A stretch of DNA of 64,000 nt from Streptomyces sp. Z26 (GCF_003665095.1 NZ_RCHV01000002.1:5212501-5276500), one strand, 5' to 3'; positions 49,440-58,980 are shown, numbered from the stretch's first letter. Notes: generated from the letters alone by a model not told the origin. A program made the numbers and translations.

Positions 49440-51593
49440 ATGGGCGCGGTACGAAACCTTCGAAAGCTCAGCCGGGCCGCCCTGCTCAGGCCGTCCCCGC
49501 GCGGTGCGCTGCCGGACGCCATCGAGCACGTGGCCCAGGCCCATCGGGCCCATCACCCCGGCGCCGACCTGGACATGCTGCGCCGCGCGTACCTCCTCGC
49601 GGAGTCCTCCCACCGCGGCCAGATGCGCAAGAGCGGCGAGCCGTACATCACGCACCCGCTCGCGGTGACGCTGATCCTCGCCCAACTCGGCGCCGAGCAG
49701 ACCACGTTGACCGCCTCACTGCTGCACGACACGGTCGAGGACACCGATGTCACGCTGGCGCAGGTGCGCGCCGAGTTCGGCGACGAGGTGTGCCATCTCG
49801 TGGACGGTGTCACGAAGTTGGAGAAGGTCGACTACGGCGCGGCGGCCGAGCCGGAGACCTTCCGGAAGATGCTCGTGGCCACCGGCAGCGACGTCCGCGT
49901 GATGTCCATTAAGCTGGCGGACCGGTTGCACAACATGCGGACGCTCGGCGTGATGCGCCCCGAGAAGCAGGTACGCATCGCCAAGGTCACCAGCGACGTG
50001 CTCATCCCGCTCGCGGAACGGCTCGGCGTGCAGGCGCTCAAACGGGAGCTGGAGGACCTGGTCTTCGCGATCCTCCTGCCCGAGGAGCACGCCCGTACGC
50101 AGGAGTTGATCCGCGCGCACACCGCGCAGCCCGACCCGCTGACCCAGGTCGCGGCGAGAGTGCGCGAGGTGCTGCGCGAGGCGGCGATCGACGCGCAGGT
50201 GCTGATCCGGCCGCGCCACCTGGTCTCGCTGCACCGGCTGCGGAAGAAGCGCGGCGAGCTGGGCCCCTGCGACTTCGGGCGGCTGATGATCCTCGTCGCC
50301 GAGGACGCCGACTGCTACGCGGCCCTCGGTGAACTGCACACCTGCTTCGTACCGGTGATGTCCGAGTTCAAGGACTTCATCGCGGTGCCCAAGTTCAACC
50401 TCTACCAGTCGCTGCACACCGCCTTCGCGGACCAGGACGGCCGCGTGGCCGAAGTCCTCGTCCGTACGCGGCAGATGCACCAGGTGGCGGAGGCGGGCGT
50501 GATCACCCTCGGCGACCCGCACCCCGCCACCCCCGCGGACGCCGAGGCGGAGGCGGCCGCCGGGGACGGCGAACGCGTCGACCCGACCCGGCCCGGCTGG
50601 CTCTCCCGGCTGCTGGAGTGGCAGAGCCGCACCGCGGACCCGGACACGTTCTGGAGCGAGCTGAGGGACGAGCTGGCCGAGGACCGCGAGATCACCGTGT
50701 ACTGCGCGGAGCCCGGCACCGGCGCGAGCAGCGGCGCGCTGCCGCTGCCCGCGGGCGCCAGCTGCGTCGACGCCGCGTACGCGCTGCACGGCGAGGCCGC
50801 CCACCGCTGTATCGGCGCCCGTGTCAACGGGCGGCTGACCTCCCTCGCCACGGCGCTGCGCGACGCCGACACGGTGCAGCTGTTCCTCGCGCCCACCTCG
50901 GGCACCGCCGCGTACGCGCCCTCGCCGGAGTGGCTGGACCACGCGCGTACGCCCGCCGCCCGCATCTCCATCCGGAAGTGGCTGGCCGCGCACCCGCCGG
51001 TGGCCGCCGCCGACGCGGTGACGGTGCCGACGGAGACCCCGGCGGGACCCGTGCCGGAATCCGTACCGGAGCCCGTGACGGAAGCCACCGCCCCCGCCGC
51101 GCACGGCGCGACCGCGCCCCCCGGCGACAGCGTCTCCATCGTCACGCCGCACCCGCACGCCCCCGTACGCCTCGCGCGCTGCTGCACGCCCGTACCGCCC
51201 GACGCCGTCACCGGCTTCCCCGTACGGGGCGGAGCCGTGACCGTGCACCGCGACTCCTGCCAGGCGGTGGTGCGGATGGCCGCCGCCGGGCGCTCCTCCG
51301 TCTCCGTACGCTGGCGCAAGCTCCAGGCGGGCTGCCGCGTGACGCTCCGCGCGGAGGCGTTCGGGCGGCCCCGGCTCCTCGCCGACCTCACCGAGACCAT
51401 TGCCTCCGAGGGCGCCGCCGTGGTCTCCGCGGACGTCGAACCGCCCTGCGAGCAGCGCGTACGGCACACGTACACGCTGCACCTGCCCGACGCCACGGGC
51501 CTCCCCGCCCTGATGCGCGCCATGCGCAAGGTGCCCGGCGTGTACGACGTGAGCCGCGCCGCGCACCGCGTGCCCATGGGGTCGACGGGCTGA
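49440..51593 (+). CDS. rshA: RshA, second RelA/SpoT homologue
   Basis: A 717-residue RSH-family protein, ATG 49440 after GGGAGGTG. The hydrolase domain (about 50-200) is intact: YITHPLAV, the HD pair in LLHDTVEDT, and KLADRLHNMRTL. The synthetase domain (about 250-370) retains RPRHL, EFKDFIAVPKFNLYQSLHTAF and the Glu in AEVLVRT, but the expected RFDxIxDLxGIR block reads RGELGPCDFGRLMILV, so synthetase activity may be weak or changed. TGS (about 420-490), zinc-finger/RIS (CC and CxxC pattern, VRLARCCTPVP) and ACT (about 640-715) domains follow, with long acidic and Pro-rich linkers. In S. coelicolor rshA is the relA paralogue next to dapF and hflX and contributes ppGpp under some conditions. 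Confidence 0.9.
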   Translation: MGAVRNLRKLSRAALLRPSPRGALPDAIEHVAQAHRAHHPGADLDMLRRAYLLAESSHRGQMRKSGEPYITHPLAVTLILAQLGAEQTTLTASLLHDTVEDTDVTLAQVRAEFGDEVCHLVDGVTKLEKVDYGAAAEPETFRKMLVATGSDVRVMSIKLADRLHNMRTLGVMRPEKQVRIAKVTSDVLIPLAERLGVQALKRELEDLVFAILLPEEHARTQELIRAHTAQPDPLTQVAARVREVLREAAIDAQVLIRPRHLVSLHRLRKKRGELGPCDFGRLMILVAEDADCYAALGELHTCFVPVMSEFKDFIAVPKFNLYQSLHTAFADQDGRVAEVLVRTRQMHQVAEAGVITLGDPHPATPADAEAEAAAGDGERVDPTRPGWLSRLLEWQSRTADPDTFWSELRDELAEDREITVYCAEPGTGASSGALPLPAGASCVDAAYALHGEAAHRCIGARVNGRLTSLATALRDADTVQLFLAPTSGTAAYAPSPEWLDHARTPAARISIRKWLAAHPPVAAADAVTVPTETPAGPVPESVPEPVTEATAPAAHGATAPPGDSVSIVTPHPHAPVRLARCCTPVPPDAVTGFPVRGGAVTVHRDSCQAVVRMAAAGRSSVSVRWRKLQAGCRVTLRAEAFGRPRLLADLTETIASEGAAVVSADVEPPCEQRVRHTYTLHLPDATGLPALMRAMRKVPGVYDVSRAAHRVPMGSTG

Positions 51594-51793
51594 GGCGGGG
51601 CGGGGCCGGTCGCGCGGCGCGGGCGGGGCTCGTCCGCGGGTGCGGAGCGTTCCGGGGCGGTAATTGCGGTGACGCGCGGGCCGCCCCGTGCCACCATCGT
51701 CGGCAGCGGCGGGGCCGCGCGGCGACCGGGAATCTTCCCGGGACCGGAAGCGTTCACCGCACAGCATCCCTTTTCCCACGGCGTAAGGACCCC

Positions 51794-53293
51794 ATGACCC
51801 TCTCCTCTTCTTCCCTGCCGAACACCGGCCAGCGCCTCGCCGAGACGGACCGCCGAGCCGACGCCCTGATGGAAGAGGACGTGGCATGGAGCGACGACGT
51901 CGACGGCGGGCGCGACGGTGAGCAGTACGACCGCTCGGACCGCGCGGCGCTGCGCCGCGTGGCGGGACTCTCCACCGAGCTGCAGGACGTCACCGAGGTC
52001 GAGTACCGACAGCTCCGGCTGGAGCGCGTCGTGCTCGTCGGCGTCTGGACCTCCGGCACCGCGCAGGACGCCGACAACTCCCTCGCGGAGCTGGCGGCGC
52101 TGGCCGAGACCGCGGGCGCCGAGGTGCTCGACGGCGTGGTCCAGCGGCGCGACAAGCCCGACCCGGCGACGTACATCGGCTCCGGCAAGGCGCGCGAGCT
52201 GCGCGACCTGGTGCTGGAGTCCGGTGCCGACACCGTCGTCTGCGACGGTGAGCTGAGCCCCGGCCAGCTGATCCACCTGGAGGACGTCGTCAAGGTCAAG
52301 GTCGTGGACCGTACGGCCCTGATCCTCGACATCTTCGCGCAGCACGCCAAGTCCCGTGAGGGCAAGGCGCAGGTGGCGCTGGCGCAGATGCAGTACATGC
52401 TGCCGAGGCTGCGCGGCTGGGGCCAGTCGCTGTCCCGTCAGATGGGTGGTGGCGGTTCCGGTTCCGCGGGCGGCGGCATGGCCACCCGTGGTCCCGGTGA
52501 GACCAAGATCGAGACGGACCGGCGGCGCATCCGCGAGAAGATGGCGAAGATGCGCCGCGAGATCGCGGAGATGCAGACCAGCCGCGACATCCAGCGCCAG
52601 GACCGCAAGCGGAACAAGGTCCCGTCCGTCGCCATCGCCGGATACACCAACGCGGGCAAGTCCTCCCTGCTCAACAGGCTGACGGGCGCGGGAGTCCTGG
52701 TGGAGAACGCGCTGTTCGCCACCCTCGACCCCACGGTGCGCAAGGCGGAGACGCCGAGCGGACGGCTGTACACGCTGGTGGACACCGTCGGCTTCGTCCG
52801 GCACCTGCCGCACCACCTCGTGGAGGCGTTCCGGTCCACGATGGAGGAGGTCGCGGCCTCCGACCTGATCCTGCACGTCGTGGACGGCTCGCACCCCGCG
52901 CCGGAGGAGCAGCTGGCCGCGGTGCGGGAGGTGATCCGCGACGTGGGCGCCTCCGACGTGCCGGAGATCGTGGTGGTCAACAAGGCGGACGCCGCCGACC
53001 CGCTCGTCCTCCAGCGGCTGCTGCGCCAGGAGCGGCAGGCCCTGGTCGTCTCCGCGCGCACCGGCGCGGGCGTCGACGACCTGCTGGAGCTGCTGGACCA
53101 GGACCTGCCGCGGCCCGCCGTCGAGGTCGAGGCGCTGGTGCCGTACACGCAGGGCGGGCTGGTCTCCCGCGCGCACGCCGAGGGCGAGGTGGTCTCCGAG
53201 GAGCACACCGCGGAGGGCACGCTCCTCACGGCGCGCGTGCACGAGGCGCTCGCCGCGGAGCTGCGCGCGTACGCCCCGGCCGCCCGCGGCTGA
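51794..53293 (+). CDS. hflX: GTPase HflX
   Basis: A 499-residue ribosome-splitting GTPase that rescues stalled or heat-stressed 50S-70S particles. The N-terminal HflX domain begins near residue 75 and has the glycine-rich GWGQSLSRQMGGGGSGS loop near 215, then RGPGETKIETDRRRI and a coiled coil. G-domain motifs: G1 GYTNAGKSS (283-291), G3 DTVGF, G4 NKAD. Its first 60 residues form an acidic tail usual for streptomycetes. ATG 51794 follows AAGGA. A 200-base gap separates it from rshA. Confidence 0.97.
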   Translation: MTLSSSSLPNTGQRLAETDRRADALMEEDVAWSDDVDGGRDGEQYDRSDRAALRRVAGLSTELQDVTEVEYRQLRLERVVLVGVWTSGTAQDADNSLAELAALAETAGAEVLDGVVQRRDKPDPATYIGSGKARELRDLVLESGADTVVCDGELSPGQLIHLEDVVKVKVVDRTALILDIFAQHAKSREGKAQVALAQMQYMLPRLRGWGQSLSRQMGGGGSGSAGGGMATRGPGETKIETDRRRIREKMAKMRREIAEMQTSRDIQRQDRKRNKVPSVAIAGYTNAGKSSLLNRLTGAGVLVENALFATLDPTVRKAETPSGRLYTLVDTVGFVRHLPHHLVEAFRSTMEEVAASDLILHVVDGSHPAPEEQLAAVREVIRDVGASDVPEIVVVNKADAADPLVLQRLLRQERQALVVSARTGAGVDDLLELLDQDLPRPAVEVEALVPYTQGGLVSRAHAEGEVVSEEHTAEGTLLTARVHEALAAELRAYAPAARG

Positions 53294-53302
53294 CCGGACG
53301 TA

Positions 53303-53341
53303 CGAGAGGAGCCCGCCCCGGGCCGGGGCGGGCTCCTCTCG
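53303..53341. terminator. Strong bidirectional terminator between hflX and the protease genes
   Basis: CGAGAGGAGCCCGCCCC (53303-53319) pairs with GGGGCGGGCTCCTCTCG (53325-53341); the ends of the loop can pair further. It lies 10 bases after the hflX stop and 25 bases from the protease stop. Confidence 0.9.
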
Positions 53342-53365
53342 CGCGGTGTCGCCGCCGTACGGGCG

Positions 53366-54568
53366 TCAGCTCGTGCCCGCGTACTTCTCACTGATCGCGT
53401 CGAACACGCCCTTGGCCGCGGCCCCGAGGCGTGGCCCGGCGGCGTAGCTGACGTCGGGCCTGTTGATCAGGGAGTTGACCGACACCAGCCGCGCCTCGCC
53501 GTCCCGGCCCGAGGCGAAGACCCCGCCCCCGGACATGCCGCCGGTCATGGTGCAGCCGATGCGGTACATCGGCTCCTGCGTCGGGTCCAGCGTGTAGCGC
53601 CCCGGCCGGTCCGTGCACCGGAACATCCGCTCGCCCCCGTACGGCGCCTCCGCCGGGTAGCCGTACGAGCTGATGCCGGAGAAACGTTCGACCGGCGGCG
53701 CGTCGAAGTCGATCTCCACCGCCGTACCGACCGTCTCCTCCAGCGACTTGCCGGACTCCTGGTCGGTGCGGACCTTCAGCACGGCGAAGTCCTGCTGCGC
53801 GCCCCCGCCGCCGCTCGCGGCGCCCCGTTCCATCCAGTACGCGGTGGTCTGGATCCACTCCACCCACCAGTCCCGGTACGGGTGGACGTCGCCCCGCGGC
53901 GCGCCGTCGACCCGGGACTCGGGCAGCCCGCTGTTGTTGTAGGCGGGCACGAACATGACGTTCCGGAACCAGCCCTTGCCCTGACCGCCGTGCACGCAGT
54001 GGCCCGCGGTGGCGACGAGGTCGGACTTCCCGGGGTTGCCCGGGTCCTTCACCACCGTGCCGGAGCAGACCATGGGGCCGTCGGGGGTCTCCATGAAGAT
54101 CTTCCCGGCGGGCGCCGCGTGCCGCGTGTACGGCGTCTTCACCGGCTCGGCCCGTACGGCGTCGGGTTCGCGGTCGGTGCTGCCCGCGGCGGTCTCCACG
54201 TCCGCCGTGACGGTGTTGTCGTTGCCTTCCGCTTCCCTCAGCCGCTCGGGCTTCCAGTGGTCGGGGAGGTACGGGTTGGCGAAGTCCTCGGCGTCGCGGA
54301 GCCACTGCTCCCGGTCCCAGTCCTTCCACCCGCCCTCCTTCCACTTGTCGAGGTCGCGGAGCGACGAGGGCAGGTCCTCGGGCAGCCGGTCGGTGACCTT
54401 CCCGCCGTCCTCGGCCGCACCGTCGGCGGAGGTGTCGGGCTTCGCCTCGGCGGAGGAGTCGCCCCCGTCGTCACCGCCGCACGCGGTGACGGTCAACGCC
54501 AGCGCCGAGGCGAGGGCCACGGCCGCGAGCGCGGGACGCCGTCGGCGCCCGGTCGTCGTACCTGACAT
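53366..54568 (-). CDS. Secreted trypsin/V8-like serine protease lipoprotein (downstream copy)
   Basis: A 400-residue lipoprotein, ATG 54568 after GAGGACC. Signal 1-29 with lipobox VTAC, Cys30. An acidic Ser/Asp-rich spacer follows, then a tryptophan-rich motif (KEGGWKDWDREQWLRDAEDF) near 85-110. The protease fold starts near 150: oxyanion/disulfide CSGTVV, catalytic His in TAGHCVHGG, Asp in QDFAVLKV, and Ser in TMTGGMSGGGV. All three triad residues are seen. Two cysteine pairs are likely disulfides. It is a paralogue of the next gene with the same layout; their function is not known, but they may cut extracytoplasmic proteins at the cell surface. Confidence 0.86.
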   Translation of the reverse strand: MSGTTTGRRRRPALAAVALASALALTVTACGGDDGGDSSAEAKPDTSADGAAEDGGKVTDRLPEDLPSSLRDLDKWKEGGWKDWDREQWLRDAEDFANPYLPDHWKPERLREAEGNDNTVTADVETAAGSTDREPDAVRAEPVKTPYTRHAAPAGKIFMETPDGPMVCSGTVVKDPGNPGKSDLVATAGHCVHGGQGKGWFRNVMFVPAYNNSGLPESRVDGAPRGDVHPYRDWWVEWIQTTAYWMERGAASGGGGAQQDFAVLKVRTDQESGKSLEETVGTAVEIDFDAPPVERFSGISSYGYPAEAPYGGERMFRCTDRPGRYTLDPTQEPMYRIGCTMTGGMSGGGVFASGRDGEARLVSVNSLINRPDVSYAAGPRLGAAAKGVFDAISEKYAGTS

Positions 54569-54590
54569 GGCTCTGCGGTCCTCCCGCGCT

Positions 54591-55769
54591 TCAGTCCAGG
54601 CCGCCGACGGCGTCGAAGACGGCCTCGGCTTCCTTGCCCAGGGCCGCACCGGCGAGCCAGTCGTGGGTGACCGGGCCGATCGACGTGACGGAGAGCAGTT
54701 CCTCGCCGTCCGCGCTCAGCCAGGGGCCGCCGGAGGAACCGCCGGTCATGGTGCAGCCGATGCGGTACATCGTGGGCTGCGACGCGTCGAGCGACAGCCG
54801 ACCGGGCTTGTCCTCGCAGGCGTACATCGTCTCGCCGGAGAACGGGGGCGCCGCCGGGTAGCCGCGCGCCGTAAGGCTCGCGACGTTCTTCACGCCAGGG
54901 GTGTCGAAGTTGACGGTGACCGCGTCGCCGACGGTCTCCTCCAGGCTCGTACCGCCGCCGTCCTCGGGCTTCACCTTCAGCACGGCGAAGTCCTGCGGGG
55001 CGCCGCTGCCACCCTGGGTGGCACCGTTCTGGATCCAGTGGTCGGTGGTGCGGGCGTGCTGCGCCCAGTAGACGCCGTGCGGGGCGACGTCCGACTTGGG
55101 CGCGCCCTCCAGTTCGGCCTGGCCGAGGCCCTCGCTGTTGAAGTGCGGCACGAACACGACGTTCCGGAACCAGCCCTTGCCCTTGCCGCCGTGCACGCAG
55201 TGTCCGGCGGTGGCGACGAGGTTGGACTTCCCGGGGTTCTTCGGGTCCTTGACGACGGCGCCGGAGCAGACCATGGAGCCCTCGGGGGTCTCCATGAAGA
55301 TCTTGCCGACGGGGGGAGCCTGGCCGGTGTACGGGGTGGGCACCGCAGCCGCCTTCACCGGTTCCGGTACGGGGTCGGTGACGCCCTGGTCGATGTCGGA
55401 CTCGTCGACGTCGCGTTCGGGCTCGTTGTCCTTCGCGTCGTCCATCCGGTCGGTGTTCCAGAAGTCCTCGATGATCGGGTTGACGAAGTCCTCCGCCTCG
55501 CGGAGCCACTTCTCCCGGTCCCAGTCCTTCCAGCCCCCGTCGCGCCAGTTCCTCAGGTCCTCGATGGCGGCGGGGAGGTCCTTCGGCAGCTCGTCGGGAA
55601 GGCCCAGTTCCTCCTTGAGGTCCTTGGGCACCTGCGTGGTCGACTCGCTCGGCTTCGCGTCCGCGTCGTCGTCCTCCGGACCGCACGCGGTCGCCGTCAC
55701 CGCCAGCGCTGCCACGGCGGCGGCCGTGGCCAGCGCGCGCCGACGACGCACGGATCTGCCTATGGGTGA
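54591..55769 (-). CDS. Secreted trypsin/V8-like serine protease lipoprotein (upstream copy)
   Basis: A 392-residue lipoprotein, ATG 55769 after GGGGGAG. Lipobox ATAC with Cys30. It shares with its neighbour the motif RDGGWKDWDREKWLREAEDF, the KIFMETPEG strand, TAGHCVHGG (His), QDFAVLKVK (Asp) and TMTGGSSGGPW (Ser), here with the more usual GSSGGP around the serine. The two copies are 22 bases apart and on the same strand, a clear tandem duplication that has since diverged widely in the N-terminal spacer. It is first in the pair and probably drives both from a promoter in 55770-55830. Confidence 0.86.
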   Translation of the reverse strand, partial: SPIGRSVRRRRALATAAAVAALAVTATACGPEDDDADAKPSESTTQVPKDLKEELGLPDELPKDLPAAIEDLRNWRDGGWKDWDREKWLREAEDFVNPIIEDFWNTDRMDDAKDNEPERDVDESDIDQGVTDPVPEPVKAAAVPTPYTGQAPPVGKIFMETPEGSMVCSGAVVKDPKNPGKSNLVATAGHCVHGGKGKGWFRNVVFVPHFNSEGLGQAELEGAPKSDVAPHGVYWAQHARTTDHWIQNGATQGGSGAPQDFAVLKVKPEDGGGTSLEETVGDAVTVNFDTPGVKNVASLTARGYPAAPPFSGETMYACEDKPGRLSLDASQPTMYRIGCTMTGGSSGGPWLSADGEELLSVTSIGPVTHDWLAGAALGKEAEAVFDAVGGLD

Positions 55770-56032
55770 CATGGATCGAACTCCCCCTGTGTGGATCAGC
55801 TGCTGTGAACCTGTCATACACCTCGGGCGAGGCGGCACCCCACTATGCCCGGCGAATGGGGGGACGGAAGGGACCGGGTCCACGGTTCCCGCCAAACTCC
55901 GGGCGCCCCCGGCCCGTTGGGGATGATCTTGTCACGGGCCGTGCTCCCTCGCCGCCGCCTTCGTTGGTACGTACGGGGGACAGCGGCCCGCTCGTCAGCG
56001 CGCCGAGTCGACAGCACCAGGAGGCTCCAGCA

Positions 56033-58063
56033 GTGAACGCGCGCTCCGGACCCGAGGGAACCGCCGCCGACGGCACGCTCCCGGTCCGCCCCCGCTCCGC
56101 GTACGCCCCCCGCGACGCGAGCGTCCCGGACGTGCCCCGCCCCTCGCCCCACGGCACCGGCCCGGGAGCGGGCACCGCCCCCGCGGCCCCCGCGCACCGT
56201 ACGGACGTGCCCGACCCGCTGGAGGACGCCGACCCGGCCGTCGTCGCGGACGCCGCCGCGGCGGAGAACCTGCTGCGCTGCTGGGTCCGCGAGAGCGCGC
56301 TGCCGGGCCCGGAGGACGGCGCGCTGCGCGTACCGCTGCACGCCACCGGGACGACCCTGTGCGTGCCCGTACGCCACTGGTCGCCCACCGGCTGGCACCG
56401 GTTCGGGCCGCCGCTGCTGGACGGCGCGCCCCTGGACGCGGCGCCGCTCGACGCGGTGGCGCTGGCGGCCCTGCTCGGCCGGGAGGCGGCGTACGGCGCG
56501 GGCGGTACGGCGTACGGCGCGGGCAGCGGGAACGGGGGCGCGGGAGGCGCGGGACGCGCGGGCGCCGCGCTGGGCGAGGGGCACGCGCTCGTCGGCCGGG
56601 TGGCCGACTCCGTGCGGCGCACCGCCGAGTTCCTCACCGACCGGCGTGCGGCACCGGACGCGCCGCCGGAGGTCGACGCGTTCCTCGACGCCGAACAGGC
56701 CCTGCTCCTCGGCCACCCCCTGCACCCCACACCCAAGAGCCGCGAAGGGCTCTCCGAGACGGAGGCCCCCGCGTACTCGCCGGAGCTGCGCGGCTCGTTC
56801 CCGCTGCACTGGATGGCGGTCGACGCGTCGGTGCTCGCGACGGGCTCGGCCTGGTACGAGGACGGGGAGGCGCCGCCCGCCACCCCGTCGCCCGCCCCCG
56901 TACCCGCCGCCGACCTCACCGCCCGCCTCGCGGGTGACGACGTCGCCGCGCGCCTCCCCGACGGCGCGGCCCTGCTGCCGCTGCACCCCTGGCAGGCCCG
57001 CGAACTGCGGCACCGGCCCGCGGTGGCGCGGCTGTTGGCCGCCGGACTGCTGCGCGACCTCGGGCCGGGCGGCGCGCCGTGGTACCCCACGTCGTCCGTC
57101 CGTACGCTCCACCGGCCCGGCGCGCCCGCGATGGTGAAGCTGTCGCTCGGCCTGCGCATCACCAACTCCCGCCGGGAGAACCTCCGCAAGGAGCTGCTGC
57201 GCGGCGTCGAGGTGCACCGGCTGCTGCGCACCGGTCTCGGCGCCGACTGGCGGGCGGCCCACCCCGGGTTCGACATCGTGCGGGATCCGGCCTGGCTCGG
57301 GGTCGACGACCCGTACGGCGAGCCGGTGCCCGGTCTCGACACGGTACTGCGGCACAACCCCTTCGGCCCGGCCGACGACGCCGTCTGCCTCGCCTCGCTG
57401 ACCTCGCCGCGGCCCTGGCCGGGCGGGCGCGCGAGGGAGTTGCGGTCCCGGCTCGCGGACCTGGTCGGGCGGCTGGCGGAACGTACGGGGCGGCCGCCGT
57501 ACGAGGTGGCCGACGAGTGGTTCGCGCGCTACCTCGACGCCGTCGTCGCGCCCGTCCTCTGGCTGGACGCGCACGCGGGCATCGCCCTGGAGGCGCACCA
57601 GCAGAACACGCTGGTGCTGCTCGACTCCGACGGCTGGCCCCGCGGCGGTCGCTACCGCGACAACCAGGGCTACTACTTCCGCGCCTCCCACCGCGCCGCC
57701 CTCGACCGGCGGTTGCCGGGTGTGGGCGTCGCCAGCGACTCGTACGTCCCGGACGACGTCACCGACGAGCGCTTCGCGTACTACCTGGGGATCAACAACG
57801 TCCTCGGGCTCGTCGGCGCGTTCGGCTCCCAGGGGCTGGCCGACGAACGGCCGCTGCTCGCCGCCTTCCGGCGCTTCCTCGACGAGCACGCGCGCGGCGC
57901 CCCCGGCGCCCCCGTCTCGCCGCTGCCCGCGCTGCTGCTGGAGGCGCCGACGCTGCGCTGCAAGGCGAACCTGCTGACCCGGCTGAACGGGATGGACGAG
58001 CTGGTCGGGCCGGTCGACACCCAGTCCGTGTACGTACCCGTACGCAATCCCCTCAGCCGCTGA
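56033..58063 (+). CDS. IucA/IucC-family siderophore synthetase (first copy)
   Basis: A 676-residue NRPS-independent siderophore (NIS) synthetase, which adenylates a carboxylate such as citrate or succinyl and joins it to an amine. GTG 56033 follows AGGAGG. Family motifs: LPLHPWQARELRH, SSVRTLHRP, MVKLSLGLRITNSRREN (ATP/phosphate contacts) and GIALEAHQQNTLVLLDSDG. The FhuF-like C-terminal domain (about 480-670) follows. The first 75 residues are a Pro/Ala-rich tail, and a Gly/Ala-rich run (AAYGAGGTAYGAGSGNGG) interrupts the N-terminal domain near 150. It starts an operon with a GNAT gene and a second synthetase. No iron box was found upstream. Confidence 0.92.
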   Translation: MNARSGPEGTAADGTLPVRPRSAYAPRDASVPDVPRPSPHGTGPGAGTAPAAPAHRTDVPDPLEDADPAVVADAAAAENLLRCWVRESALPGPEDGALRVPLHATGTTLCVPVRHWSPTGWHRFGPPLLDGAPLDAAPLDAVALAALLGREAAYGAGGTAYGAGSGNGGAGGAGRAGAALGEGHALVGRVADSVRRTAEFLTDRRAAPDAPPEVDAFLDAEQALLLGHPLHPTPKSREGLSETEAPAYSPELRGSFPLHWMAVDASVLATGSAWYEDGEAPPATPSPAPVPAADLTARLAGDDVAARLPDGAALLPLHPWQARELRHRPAVARLLAAGLLRDLGPGGAPWYPTSSVRTLHRPGAPAMVKLSLGLRITNSRRENLRKELLRGVEVHRLLRTGLGADWRAAHPGFDIVRDPAWLGVDDPYGEPVPGLDTVLRHNPFGPADDAVCLASLTSPRPWPGGRARELRSRLADLVGRLAERTGRPPYEVADEWFARYLDAVVAPVLWLDAHAGIALEAHQQNTLVLLDSDGWPRGGRYRDNQGYYFRASHRAALDRRLPGVGVASDSYVPDDVTDERFAYYLGINNVLGLVGAFGSQGLADERPLLAAFRRFLDEHARGAPGAPVSPLPALLLEAPTLRCKANLLTRLNGMDELVGPVDTQSVYVPVRNPLSR

Positions 58064-58086
58064 CGATCCCCGCAGGAGGTCCCGCC

Positions 58087-58869
58087 ATGGAGCAGCCCGC
58101 ACCGACGCCGCGCCGGACCGCCACGGACCCCGACCACACCGACACCCTGCACCTCGAACTCCCCACCGGGCTCACGGGCCCCGGCCCCGTGCCGGCGCCG
58201 CCCGTGTTCGCCACCCCCGGTACCGCCGCACCCGGCACCGGCGTCGAGGCCGTCGTCGACCCGGTGCGGCCCCCAGGCCCCTCGCCGCTGGCCGGGCCCG
58301 ACCTGCTGGACTCCGTGCCCGACTGGGGTCCCGCCGACACCCCGGTGGGGCTGCTCCAGCTGGTGCCCGTACGGCTCGCCCGCGACCTGCCGCTCCTCAG
58401 CGGCTGGATGAACGACCCCGTGGTGGCGCGGTTCTGGGAGCTGGCCGGACCCGACGAACGGACTGCCGAGCACGTACGCGCCCAACTCCACGGCGACGGC
58501 AGGAGCCTGCCCTGCCTCGGCGTCCTCGACGGCACCCCGATGAGCTACTGGGAGATCTACCGCGCCGACCTCGACCCCCTCGCCCGCCACTACCCCGCCC
58601 GCCCGCACGACACCGGTGTCCACGTCCTCGTCGGGGGAGCGGGCGACCGGGGGCGCGGCGTCGGCACGGCGTTGCTGCGGGCCGTCGCCGACCTGATCCT
58701 CGACCACCGGCCCGCCTGCCGCCGCGTCGTCGCGGAGCCCGACCTCCGGAACGTCCCGTCGCTGGCGGCGTTCCTCGCGGCGGGCTTCCGGCTCTCCGCC
58801 GAACTGGACCTGCCCGACAAGCGCGCCGCCCTGATGGTCCGCGACCGCGCCCTGCGCCACGCGCTCTGA
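58087..58869 (+). CDS. GNAT acetyltransferase of the siderophore type (Acetyltransf_8/IucB-like)
   Basis: A 260-residue N-acyltransferase, ATG 58087 after AGGAGG and 23 bases past the first synthetase. Residues 1-80 are a Pro/Thr-rich tail with no clear homology. The GNAT core spans about 85-255: SYWEIYRADLDPLARHY (substrate side), the acetyl-CoA loop DRGRGVGTALLRAV and EPDLRNVPSLAAFLAAGF. Siderophore acylases of this type acylate a hydroxylated or free terminal amine before NIS assembly. The acyl donor and amine cannot be told from sequence. Confidence 0.9.
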   Translation: MEQPAPTPRRTATDPDHTDTLHLELPTGLTGPGPVPAPPVFATPGTAAPGTGVEAVVDPVRPPGPSPLAGPDLLDSVPDWGPADTPVGLLQLVPVRLARDLPLLSGWMNDPVVARFWELAGPDERTAEHVRAQLHGDGRSLPCLGVLDGTPMSYWEIYRADLDPLARHYPARPHDTGVHVLVGGAGDRGRGVGTALLRAVADLILDHRPACRRVVAEPDLRNVPSLAAFLAAGFRLSAELDLPDKRAALMVRDRALRHAL

Positions 58870-58896
58870 CCCGTACGCCCCCTGGACCACCCACGT

Positions 58897-58980
58897 CCGG
58901 AAACCCGTACGCAGCAAGCCTCCGGAAGCCCGTATCCCCGGAAACCGCACCACCTCTGGAACCGCACACCTCTGGAACCG
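58897..58980. repeat. Degenerate short tandem repeats between GNAT and second synthetase
   Basis: CACCTCTGGAACCG occurs at 58951-58964 and again at 58967-58980 (16-base period). Looser copies of the same CCGGAAxCCCGTA pattern occur from 58897 and 58922. They end 26 bases before the GTG at 59007. Confidence 0.7.

Noticed and set aside
55770..56032. An iron box controlling the siderophore operon
   Set aside because: I found no match to TTAGGTTAGGCTCACCTAA even with several mismatches; a scored search could still find a weak one.
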